A DNA stretch of 64,000 nt from Hoeflea_A sp040932035 (lineage in GTDB: Bacteria; Pseudomonadota; Alphaproteobacteria; Rhizobiales; Rhizobiaceae), in assembly GCF_040932035.1 (NCBI RefSeq), contig NZ_JBFRBB010000001.1, forward strand, positions 1 to 64,000, written 5' to 3'. The notes beneath the pieces were generated by a model. That model ran no database searches. It was not told the DNA's origin and saw only the letters and a list, made by a program, of their open reading frames with translations. This document shows, piece by piece, positions 44,226 through 51,127 of this stretch. The translations under genes were made by a program, and so were the position numbers. Every line of letters starts with the position of its first letter. Positions within the stretch are counted from its first letter, which is position 1.

Positions 44226-45086
44226 ATGTCAATGCCCGCTACCCTCCGGCCGCTCGTTGTGGCCACAACCTGTCTGTTGGCAGCGATTGCCGTCTCACCC
44301 AAAGCCCCGGCACAGTCCGCGACCTCTCCCAACTACTGGGATCCGCGTGAGCGGGTCATCGTGCCGGACCTGGCGTCGCGCAACCGCATCCGGTTTCTAA
44401 CGACGCACGATTTCCCGCCCTTCAATTTTCTGGATCAGCAATCACGCGTGTCGGGGTTCCATGTCGATCTGGCGCGTGAGATCTGCGACGAACTGAACAT
44501 TGCCGACAAATGCCAGATCCAGATACTTCCCTGGAGCGAGCTTGCAACGGCGATGGCAAGCGGGCTGGGCGATGCGCTTATTTCCGGCGTCGCCATCTCC
44601 GCCGAAAGCCGCGACCAGTATCTGTTCACCCGCCCGTTCCTCAAGTTTCCGGCACGCTTCGTGCTCTCCAATCGGGTGGAAGTCGAGGGGCAGGATGCTT
44701 CATCCCTTGCCGGAAAGCGTGTCGGCGTCATCGCTGGTTCGGCACATGATGCCATGCTCCGCGCCTATTTCCCGGAGATCAAGCCGGTGACATATGAACG
44801 CGACGAGTGGATGTTTGACGGCCTGAAAACCGGCGAGGTGGAAGCCGTGTTCGGCGACGGTGTGCAGCTTTCCTTCTGGCTGGTCAGCAATTCAGCGAAC
44901 GAGTGCTGCTCGTTTTTTGACGGCCCTTACTTTGCGCCGGCATTTCTGGGCGAGGGGCTTGCAATCGCTGTGCGCCGTGACAGTCCGGATCTTCTCGATG
45001 CCTTCAATCACGCGATTTTGTCGATCAGCAAGGATGGCCGGATGCGCGAGATTTACCTGCGCTATTTTCCCAACGGGCTTTACTAG
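44226..45086 (+). CDS. Amino-acid-type ABC transporter periplasmic receptor (family 3)
   Basis: The ATG at 44226 gives 286 residues with a signal peptide (about 1-27; LVVATTCLLAAIAVSPKAPAQS). The family 3 binding-protein fold is clear: IRFLTTHDFPPFNFLDQQSRVSGFHVDLAREICDEL, LPWSELATAMASGLGDALISGVAISAESRDQYLFTRPF, and LAGKRVGVIAGSAHDAML. Such proteins bind polar amino acids or related compounds. No permease or ATPase gene accompanies it, so it is an orphan receptor. The reading frame overlaps the end of tRNA-Gly only if an upstream start were used, which argues for 44226. Confidence 0.86.
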   Translation: MSMPATLRPLVVATTCLLAAIAVSPKAPAQSATSPNYWDPRERVIVPDLASRNRIRFLTTHDFPPFNFLDQQSRVSGFHVDLAREICDELNIADKCQIQILPWSELATAMASGLGDALISGVAISAESRDQYLFTRPFLKFPARFVLSNRVEVEGQDASSLAGKRVGVIAGSAHDAMLRAYFPEIKPVTYERDEWMFDGLKTGEVEAVFGDGVQLSFWLVSNSANECCSFFDGPYFAPAFLGEGLAIAVRRDSPDLLDAFNHAILSISKDGRMREIYLRYFPNGLY

Positions 45087-45188
45087 AGTGAGATCCGAAA
45101 AGTTGGAACCGGTTTTCGGATAAATCGAACGACAATGCAAATAGCTAGAGCACCAAGCGCGATTTCGAAATTGCACACGGTGATCTAG
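45087..45188. repeat. Rhizobial-type palindromic intergenic element
   Basis: Two hairpins follow the receptor stop codon. The first is a perfect 9-bp stem ATCCGAAAA / TTTTCGGAT (45093-45121) with an inner GGAACCGG. The second has arms CTAGAGCACC and GGTGATCTAG (45145-45188, nine of ten matching). The strings resemble the widespread Rhizobiales intergenic palindromes (GATCCGAAAA...AACCGGTTTTCGG between TAGAGC ends). It may also serve as a transcript end for the convergent genes on either side. Confidence 0.65.
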
Positions 45189-45191
45189 CGC

Positions 45192-46001
45192 CTATTTACG
45201 GAACGGCAAAAGCAGCGACCAGCCCAGTTTGACGGGGGATCCGTCACGATAATCCTTCAGTCCGATCTCCATGCCCTGATGGCCGAGCCTTGGCTGCGCC
45301 CAGTAGGTTCTGAAAATCCGGTCCCAGAACGGGAAATTGAAGCCGTAATTCGTGTCGGTTTCGCGGCTGTCGCTTGAATGGTGGACACGGTGCATGTCGG
45401 GCGTCACCAGCACCAGACGCAGCAGCCGGTCGATGCCGGCAGGAATTTTTGCGTTGGAGTGGTTGAACATCGCGGTGCCGTTGAGCACGATCTCAAAGAG
45501 CAGCACGGCAACGGCAGGCGGACCGAGTGCCAGGATGATCAGCGCCTTCCAGAACATCGAAAGCACGATTTCAAGTGGGTGGAACCGCAGCGCCGTGGTG
45601 ACATCGAAGCCCGGATCGGAATGGTGCATGCGGTGAATGCGCCACAGGATATGGAACTTGTGGCTGGCGACGTGTTCCAGCCAGACCGCGAAATCGAGCA
45701 CGACGAATGCGATGATGCCGGCAATCCAGGCAGGCGTTTGAAGGTAATTGAACAGCCCGTAGTCCCGGTCGTTGACCCAGAGCGCCGTACCGACTGCTGC
45801 GAGTGGGAAGATGACGCGCAGTGCAACCGATGAAATCACCACCATTGAAAGGTTGGTAAACCAGCGTCGCGCCTTGATGGCGCCCACAAGCTCGCTCCGC
45901 TCGAGCCGCGGATTAAGCAGCTCGAACAGTGCCATGGATGTAAAAATGACCCCAAAGGCGATAAAACGCACCACTGGTTCGGACAGACCGAACAATTCCA
46001 A
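45192..46001 (-). CDS. Sterol desaturase / fatty acid hydroxylase family protein
   Basis: A 269-residue membrane protein with 4-5 helices and the eight-histidine di-iron pattern: LEHVASHKFHILWRIHRMHH in the middle, FHPLE after it, and DMHRVHHSSDSRETDTNYGF near the C-terminus. The family hydroxylates or desaturates lipids such as sterols, fatty acids or hopanoids using oxygen. The substrate in this bacterium cannot be inferred. It is transcribed alone. Confidence 0.88.
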   Translation of the reverse strand: MELFGLSEPVVRFIAFGVIFTSMALFELLNPRLERSELVGAIKARRWFTNLSMVVISSVALRVIFPLAAVGTALWVNDRDYGLFNYLQTPAWIAGIIAFVVLDFAVWLEHVASHKFHILWRIHRMHHSDPGFDVTTALRFHPLEIVLSMFWKALIILALGPPAVAVLLFEIVLNGTAMFNHSNAKIPAGIDRLLRLVLVTPDMHRVHHSSDSRETDTNYGFNFPFWDRIFRTYWAQPRLGHQGMEIGLKDYRDGSPVKLGWSLLLPFRK

Positions 46002-46100
46002 TTTTCAGCCTCCGATCAGTTTGATGCAGGTCCGTACCCGTCATGTAGCGCACTTGGGAAGGAAATTCCCGCGCCAACAGGAGCTGAGTGACAGGGCCGT

Positions 46101-46514
46101 TCAGTGCGTGCGGTAGCGCGCCATGGCACCGCGTTCGATGGCGGCGCAGGTCAGCTTGTCGAGACCCAGCCGGTCCCGCAGGATCTGCAATAAACGCAAC
46201 TCCTCCTGCTCGACATGAAGGTCGGCAGCGGCAACCTCGACGGCAAGCGAATAGGCTGTGTCGTAGAGATTGTGCGGCAGCGCGTCGTGCACGATCAGCA
46301 AAACGGTGTCGAGGCCGTCCTGCTCACTCAATATTGCACCGCAATCCTTTGAAACCCGGACCAGCCGCTCTTCATTGAAGTCCTGGAAGATGGGCAGAGT
46401 GCGCGTGACATTGCCGATTTGAGCGAGCTCCGCGTCGGTCATGGTGCGGTCGACGGCGGACATCGTGACCATGATGTAAATTAGCGCGTCCTGAATGGTG
46501 ATCGGGGATGACAT
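46101..46514 (-). CDS. TerB-like (tellurite resistance B family) protein
   Basis: A 137-residue all-helical protein with the TerB pattern: DALIYIMVTMSAVDRTMTDAELAQIGNV near the N-terminus and ALAVEVAAADLHVEQEELRLLQILRDRLGLD in the second half, each with an acidic D-x3-(T/V)-x-(D/E)E metal-contact-like motif. Isolated TerB-like proteins occur widely; a direct part in tellurite resistance is not implied. No other ter genes are near. Confidence 0.82.
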   Translation of the reverse strand: MSSPITIQDALIYIMVTMSAVDRTMTDAELAQIGNVTRTLPIFQDFNEERLVRVSKDCGAILSEQDGLDTVLLIVHDALPHNLYDTAYSLAVEVAAADLHVEQEELRLLQILRDRLGLDKLTCAAIERGAMARYRTH

Positions 46515-46599
46515 GCAAAGTCCTTCTTGATCTGCGTCCGGATGATTTGGGTTGCGTTTAAACTATGTAGCAGCGCCGCAGAGTGCAAGGCCATTATGT

Positions 46600-47020
46600 C
46601 CGCTCACGGCCGTACCGCCGCTACGCGGCTGGCCTGCGCGGGGCGCGCCGCATTTGCGGCGACGGCCGGTCGGCCTTGCGAAGCTCTGCGAGCTTCGATC
46701 TGTTTCCCTCGCGATGCGGTCAAGGGAAATGAACACGGTGCGCAGCACCGCAAGCGCGACTGCGCGTCGGGCCGGATGGCCCGCCCTCGCGGAGCATAGG
46801 CCCGAAGGGCCGCTCATGCGTGAGCGAAAAACAATTACAAGCAGCACCGCAAGCGCGACTGCGCGTCGGGCCGGATGGCCCGCCCTCGCGGAGCATAGGC
46901 CCGAAGGGCCGCTCATGCGTGAGCGAAAAACAATTACAAGCAGCACCGAAAGCGCGGCTGCGCGTCGGGCCCTGTGGCCCGCCCCGTCCGGAGGTTAGCG
47001 GCGAAGCCGCGCTCAACCGT
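46600..47020. repeat. GC-rich hairpin array with 99-bp tandem repeat
   Basis: Two perfect 99-base units (46742-46840, 46841-46939) and a diverged third (from 46940) lie in a stretch with no recognisable gene. Each unit carries short perfect stem-loops: CGCG-ACTG-CGCG, CGGGCC-GGAT-GGCCCG, GGCCC-GAA-GGGCC and GCTCA-TGCG-TGAGC, then an AT-rich CGAAAAACAATTACAA. Similar hairpins flank the repeats (GCCGC-TAC-GCGGC, AAGCTC-TGC-GAGCTT, GCGGC-GAA-GCCGC). Open frames run through on both strands because 99 is divisible by three, but their products look like translated repeats. Likely a non-coding REP-type or structured RNA element. Confidence 0.8.
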
Positions 47021-47028
47021 GAGGACAA

Positions 47029-47207
47029 TAGATTACCAGTTATTGACCTTCCGGGGCTCTCGGCATAGGTTCTGCTGCGCTGCAGCAGACGATGTCTGCG
47101 ATAGCGGAAAATCCGGCATAGCTTAGATAAGCCGACCCGTGGCGTTCACGCGGTACGAAGGCCGCAGTGACAATTGTTGAAATCGTGACAATTCCGAAAG
47201 TGAGACG
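47029..47207. promoter_or_regulatory. Leader/promoter region of lysK
   Basis: The region holds an 8-bp hairpin TCTGCTGC-GCT-GCAGCAGA (47071-47089) and two direct repeats GTGACAATT at 47166 and 47184, just before the start codon. Their function is unknown; no T-box or other known leader is visible. Confidence 0.35.
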
Positions 47208-48872
47208 ATGAGTACGAACCGCCAGACCCAGATCGATCTTGATGAAGATATGATTGCGGCAGCGGCTGAGGCAAAGGCCTGGCCGTTCGAAGAGGCGCGA
47301 AAGCTCGTCAAACGTTACGAAAAGGGCGGCCATCCCGAAACCGTCCTGCTGGAGACCGGTTATGGCCCGTCCGGGCTGCCGCATATCGGCACCTTCGGCG
47401 AGGTGGCCCGCACATCCATGGTGCGCCATGCGTTCCGGGTGCTGACGCGGGACACGGTCAATACGAAAATCCTGTGTTTCTCGGATGACATGGATGGCTT
47501 CCGCAAGGTGCCTTCCAACCTGCCGAACCAGGAGATGCTGCAGGCGCATCTGGGCCTGCCGCTCAGCCGCATTCCTGACCCGTTTTCAAACGAGTATCCG
47601 TCCTTTGGTGCGGCAAACAATGCCCGTCTGATGGCTTTTCTCGACCGGTTCGGATTCGATTACGAATTCGCCTCCTCGACCGACTACTACACCAGCGGCC
47701 GTTTTGATGAGGCGCTGCTTCGCATGCTGGCTGTCTATGACGATGTCATGGCGATCATCCTGCCGACGCTCGGCGAAGAGAGGCGTGAGACCTATTCGCC
47801 GTTCCTGCCCGTGTGCAAGCGCACCGGTAAGGTGCTGCAGGTGCCGATGATCGCTCGCAATGTCGATGCAGGCACGGTCACATACAAAGATCCCGAGACC
47901 GGTGAAGAGATTGAGACGGGCGTGACCGGCGGTCAGGTCAAGTGTCAGTGGAAGGCCGACTGGGCGCTGCGCTGGTACGCGCTCGGCGTCGACTATGAAA
48001 TGGCCGGTAAGGACCTGATCGACAGTGTCAACCTGTCGTCGAAGATCTGCCGCGCGCTCGGCAAGCCGGCGCCCGAAGGCTTCAATTACGAACTGTTCCT
48101 GGACGAAAACGGCCAGAAGATATCCAAGTCCAAGGGCAACGGCCTGACCATCGACGAATGGCTGACCTATGCGTCCGAGGAGAGCCTGTCGCTCTACATG
48201 TTCCAGAAGCCGAAGACGGCCAAGAAGCTCTATTTCGATGTCATCCCAAAGGCCGTAGACGAATATTTTACCTTCCTTTCGGCCTATCAGCGCCAGGACT
48301 GGAAGAACCGGCTCGGCAATCCGGTCTGGCACATGCACAACGGCAATCCGCCGGACATCGACAATCCGGTACCGTTTGCCATGCTTTTGAACCTTGTCAG
48401 CGCCTCGAATGCCGAAAACAGCGATGTGCTATGGGGATTTATCTCCCGCTATGCGCCGGGCGTAACCGCCGAAACCCATCCGAAGCTCAATGAGCTGGTC
48501 GGCTACGCGATCCGTTATTTCAACGATTTCGTCAAGCCGACCAAGGTCTTCCGGCCTGCCGACGAGGTCGAGCGCGAGGCGCTTGCCGGGCTGGATGAAA
48601 AGCTGGGCAGCCTTCCAGAAGATGCCGACGGAGCCACGATCCAGGATGCGGTCCTTGATGTGGCGCGTGCCATCGAACGCTATCAGGATCCGAAAAGAAA
48701 AAGTCCCGACGGCGGTCCGGGCGTATCGGTCGCCTTCTTCCAGGTGCTCTACCAGGTGCTTTTAGGCCAGGAGCGCGGTCCGCGTTTCGGTTCATTTGTC
48801 GCGCTTTACGGGATCGCCGAAACGCGCGCGCTCATCGCAAAGGCACTGGCAGGGGATCTGGTAAAGGGCTGA
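47208..48872 (+). CDS. lysK: Lysyl-tRNA synthetase, class I
   Basis: The 554-residue enzyme has the class I Rossmann signatures: SGLPHIGTFGE (HIGH-like) near residue 47 and KISKSKGNGL (KMSKS-like) near residue 305. This is the archaeal-type LysRS1 that replaces the class II enzyme in many alphaproteobacteria. It charges tRNA-Lys. Its last 41 bases overlap the 3' end of the convergent SNase-like gene. Confidence 0.95.
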   Translation: MSTNRQTQIDLDEDMIAAAAEAKAWPFEEARKLVKRYEKGGHPETVLLETGYGPSGLPHIGTFGEVARTSMVRHAFRVLTRDTVNTKILCFSDDMDGFRKVPSNLPNQEMLQAHLGLPLSRIPDPFSNEYPSFGAANNARLMAFLDRFGFDYEFASSTDYYTSGRFDEALLRMLAVYDDVMAIILPTLGEERRETYSPFLPVCKRTGKVLQVPMIARNVDAGTVTYKDPETGEEIETGVTGGQVKCQWKADWALRWYALGVDYEMAGKDLIDSVNLSSKICRALGKPAPEGFNYELFLDENGQKISKSKGNGLTIDEWLTYASEESLSLYMFQKPKTAKKLYFDVIPKAVDEYFTFLSAYQRQDWKNRLGNPVWHMHNGNPPDIDNPVPFAMLLNLVSASNAENSDVLWGFISRYAPGVTAETHPKLNELVGYAIRYFNDFVKPTKVFRPADEVEREALAGLDEKLGSLPEDADGATIQDAVLDVARAIERYQDPKRKSPDGGPGVSVAFFQVLYQVLLGQERGPRFGSFVALYGIAETRALIAKALAGDLVKG

Positions 48873-49602
48873 CGCCGTCCGGCGCGATCACGACCTGGCT
48901 GTCGGGTACCGGCAGCAATCCGCGTGGATCTTCACCGAAAAGACCGATGCCTTCGTCCCTGGCCGTTCGCTCGAAATCGGCATATTTACTGTCATCCGGG
49001 GTCCGCACCCAGCCGCGGGTCACCAGCCATGCGGCGGGATCCTGTTTGCCCACAAGGCAGGTCACGACAATCGGGTCTTCCCACTCCCCCGACGGCACTG
49101 CGCAGGACAGCGAACGGCCGCCCATGAAATTGCGGAACGCGGTGCGGGCGATGATGCCGCAGGGCCAAAGCAACCCGCCCGGACTTGAACAGGTTTCGTC
49201 CGGATCGGTCACGATCAGGCCCTTCAACCGGATCTCTCCCTGCGGAAAGGCAAGCTGTCCGGCGGCAATGACAAGCGGCCTGTGCAACAGCGTCGGGCGC
49301 GGGCCCGTATCCTCATCCAACTGTGGTGTCAGGGGCGGGCGCGGCGCGATCCGCTCCAGCCGGGCGGCATCTTGCGCAAACGGCGTGGCAAAACGGGCCG
49401 GTTCGATGGCGCGTGGCGCCTCCGCGCTGGAGACCGCTGCTGTTTGATCCGGCGCTTCATCAGTCCACAGGGGTTCCGTTCCGCCCATGCGCTTGGTGGA
49501 GGCCGGATCGGGGACAAAACGGTAGAGGACAACCGCCCCGATGATCAGCAGGACGAGAATAACCGCAGGGCGCAAAACCGAGTTTAGCTTCAACCAGAAC
49601 AT
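48832..49602 (-). CDS. Membrane-anchored SNase-like (thermonuclease fold) protein
   Basis: From the ATG at 49602, which overlaps the stop of the upstream repressor (TGATG), the product is 256 residues. An N-terminal helix (about residues 9-27; LRPAVILVLLIIGAVVLYRF) anchors it, followed by a Pro/Ala-rich linker. The C-terminal region resembles staphylococcal nuclease (EIRLKGLIVTDPDETC, ARTAFRNFMGGR, WLVTRGWVRTPDDSKYADFERTARDEGIGLFGEDP). The usual DGDT and IDAPE acidic residues are not present in that form, so catalysis is doubtful. A shorter convergent overlap links its 3' end with lysK. Confidence 0.72.
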   Translation of the reverse strand: MFWLKLNSVLRPAVILVLLIIGAVVLYRFVPDPASTKRMGGTEPLWTDEAPDQTAAVSSAEAPRAIEPARFATPFAQDAARLERIAPRPPLTPQLDEDTGPRPTLLHRPLVIAAGQLAFPQGEIRLKGLIVTDPDETCSSPGGLLWPCGIIARTAFRNFMGGRSLSCAVPSGEWEDPIVVTCLVGKQDPAAWLVTRGWVRTPDDSKYADFERTARDEGIGLFGEDPRGLLPVPDSQVVIAPDGVSPLPDPLPVPLR

Positions 49603-50252
49603 CACTGACTGGCCCATACGATGCGGGCAATCCAGTCTATTTCGTCCATATTGAACGAGCGGTCGGCGTGGTCGGGATTGAGCGATGCCAGTTCAATCGC
49701 CTGGGCGCTCTTTTTGCGCAGCAGCTTTGCCATGATCTCGCCTTCGCGGGTTTTGACCACAACCCGGTCTCCGCGTCTGACCTGTGCTTCGGGATCGACG
49801 ATCAGCGTATCGCCATTGCGATAGAGCGGCAGCATCGATTCCCCTTGAATCTTCAGCGCATAGGCATGCCGCTCTGTCGCCGCCGGTAGTTCGACGACAT
49901 CCCACCCGTGGCCTGTCGGATATCCGCCATCGTCGAAATATCCTCCGTCGCCGGCCTGTGCAAAGCCGAGCAGCGGAACATTGCTGCTTGCGCCGTTGTC
50001 CTGGCGGGCGACGGCGACGCCGGCGCCGTTTGCAAGATCGGCGAAATCGGCAAGTGAACAGCCCGTTGCCTCGAGTATCCTTGCAATCGATTCGGTCGAC
50101 GGCCAGCGTTGCCGGCCATCCGCGGCCTTGCGCTTCGACCGGTTGAACGCGGTCGGATCAAGCCCCGCCCGGCGCGCCAGCGCCGAGACGGACAACCCGT
50201 TGTGTTCGGCAAGAACATCAATAGCCGACCATATCTGCTTGTGCGAGAGCAT
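49602..50252 (-). CDS. S24/LexA-like transcriptional repressor
   Basis: A 216-residue CI/LexA-type protein. The N-terminal helix-turn-helix (SVSALARRAGLDPTAFNRSKR, with GRQRWPSTESIARILEATG) is followed by a peptidase S24 domain. The Ala-Gly cleavage pair is in LLGFAQAGDGGYF. The catalytic Ser is in LKIQGESMLPLYRNGD and the Lys in EIMAKLLRKK. It may be cleaved with RecA help or use the fold only for dimerisation. An inverted repeat (50272-50298) before the gene suits autoregulation. It is translated together with the SNase-like gene; no phage genes surround it. Confidence 0.87.
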   Translation of the reverse strand: MLSHKQIWSAIDVLAEHNGLSVSALARRAGLDPTAFNRSKRKAADGRQRWPSTESIARILEATGCSLADFADLANGAGVAVARQDNGASSNVPLLGFAQAGDGGYFDDGGYPTGHGWDVVELPAATERHAYALKIQGESMLPLYRNGDTLIVDPEAQVRRGDRVVVKTREGEIMAKLLRKKSAQAIELASLNPDHADRSFNMDEIDWIARIVWASQ

Positions 50253-50271
50253 CGTCAGGCCCCGGTTAGAC

Positions 50272-50298
50272 TGTTCTTCGAATTATATTTTTAGAACA
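50272..50298. promoter_or_regulatory. Inverted repeat upstream of S24 repressor
   Basis: Arms TGTTCT and AGAACA are separated by 15 mostly A/T bases, 20 bases upstream of the start codon. This is not the direct-repeat GTTC-N7-GTTC LexA box of alphaproteobacteria, so it is more likely the operator of this repressor itself. Confidence 0.45.
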
Positions 50299-50343
50299 AC
50301 CAGCCGGCAAATAGAAGAGATCGCCATCAGATGGGCAGAAGTA

Positions 50344-50961
50344 CTACGGCGTGTAGGGTTCCCGCCTGGTTTTCAGCGCATGTTCCAGGAGCTCGATGCG
50401 ATCCTGGCCCCAGAACACTTCGCCGTTGAGCACATAGGCCGGAACACCGATGGCATCGGCTGCGACGGCTTCTTCCGAATTTCGCTCGCGAATGGCGGCA
50501 ACTTCCGGTGACTGCGCGCGTTCCAGAATGGCTTCGGCATCAAAGCCGCAATCATCAAGAAACCCGGCGATGACCTCGCGGTCCGACAGGTCACGTTCAT
50601 CAGCCCACACGCCGGCAAAAACCTTCTGCATGTATTGAGCTGGCGACTTTCCGGCTTCGACGAGCGCTATGACGGCCTGGTCCGCAAGTGTCGTGTCGAC
50701 CGGCCAGTGTTTCGGCTTGGTGTTGATCGGCAGACCCCTGAATTCGGCAACCCGTTGCAGTTCGACAAGCCGGTAACGTTGGCGCACCGGCGGGCGCTGT
50801 GCCGGCGGTACCGCTCCGGAAACTTCCCAGAGCGCAAAGAGATTTACCGGCTTGTAGTTGATTTCCGCGCCCTGGCGCGCCGCGGCTTCAACCAGTTCTT
50901 CATGCCCCAGATAGGTAAAGGGCGAAGCACCGTAAAAATAGTAGTCGATAACCGCCATCAT
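50344..50961 (-). CDS. 2-hydroxychromene-2-carboxylate isomerase family (DsbA-like) protein
   Basis: A 205-residue thioredoxin-fold protein of the HCCA isomerase/GST-kappa group. The N-terminus IDYYFYGASPFTYLGHEELVEAAARQGAEINYKPV lacks a CxxC and has serine at the active-site turn, as the isomerases do. The insert is helical, and the C-terminus has GVPAYVLNGEVFWGQDRIELLEHAL, with cis-proline. These enzymes use glutathione to isomerise aromatic catabolites; the substrate here is unknown. GGGGA lies five bases before the ATG. It neighbours the beta-oxidation operon but has its own promoter region. Confidence 0.85.
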   Translation of the reverse strand: MMAVIDYYFYGASPFTYLGHEELVEAAARQGAEINYKPVNLFALWEVSGAVPPAQRPPVRQRYRLVELQRVAEFRGLPINTKPKHWPVDTTLADQAVIALVEAGKSPAQYMQKVFAGVWADERDLSDREVIAGFLDDCGFDAEAILERAQSPEVAAIRERNSEEAVAADAIGVPAYVLNGEVFWGQDRIELLEHALKTRREPYTP

Positions 50962-51073
50962 ATGATCCCCGTTACGATATGCATTGTCCGGACTATGTCT
51001 AGCCGGCTGAAAAGACCCATTGCACTCGAATTAGAACCCGAAGGAGAGCCGGCAAGGCAAGATGGCCGATTTC

Positions 51074-51105
51074 TTAAAAAAAACGGGCCAGAAGGCCCGT
51101 TTTTG
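51074..51105 (-). terminator. Bidirectional intrinsic terminator after fadB
   Basis: ACGGGCC-AGAA-GGCCCGT is a perfect 7-bp hairpin with T-runs on both strands (eight on the minus side). It lies 23 bases after the stop of the fadB-type gene and ends the beta-oxidation operon. Confidence 0.93.
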
Positions 51106-51127
51106 TGGTTAATCATGGCGTACCGGT

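Noticed and set aside
46742..46990. CRISPR array
   Set aside because: Units are 99 bases, adjacent and identical, with no unique spacers and no cas genes nearby.
46552..46998. Open reading frames of 100-150 codons on both strands through the 99-bp repeats
   Set aside because: They stay open only because the repeat length is divisible by three and GC-rich; their products are translated repeats with no family resemblance and no ribosome site.
49602..50298. Prophage repressor or LexA of the SOS system
   Set aside because: No phage genes surround it, the inverted repeat is not the alphaproteobacterial LexA box, and the partner is a membrane protein.
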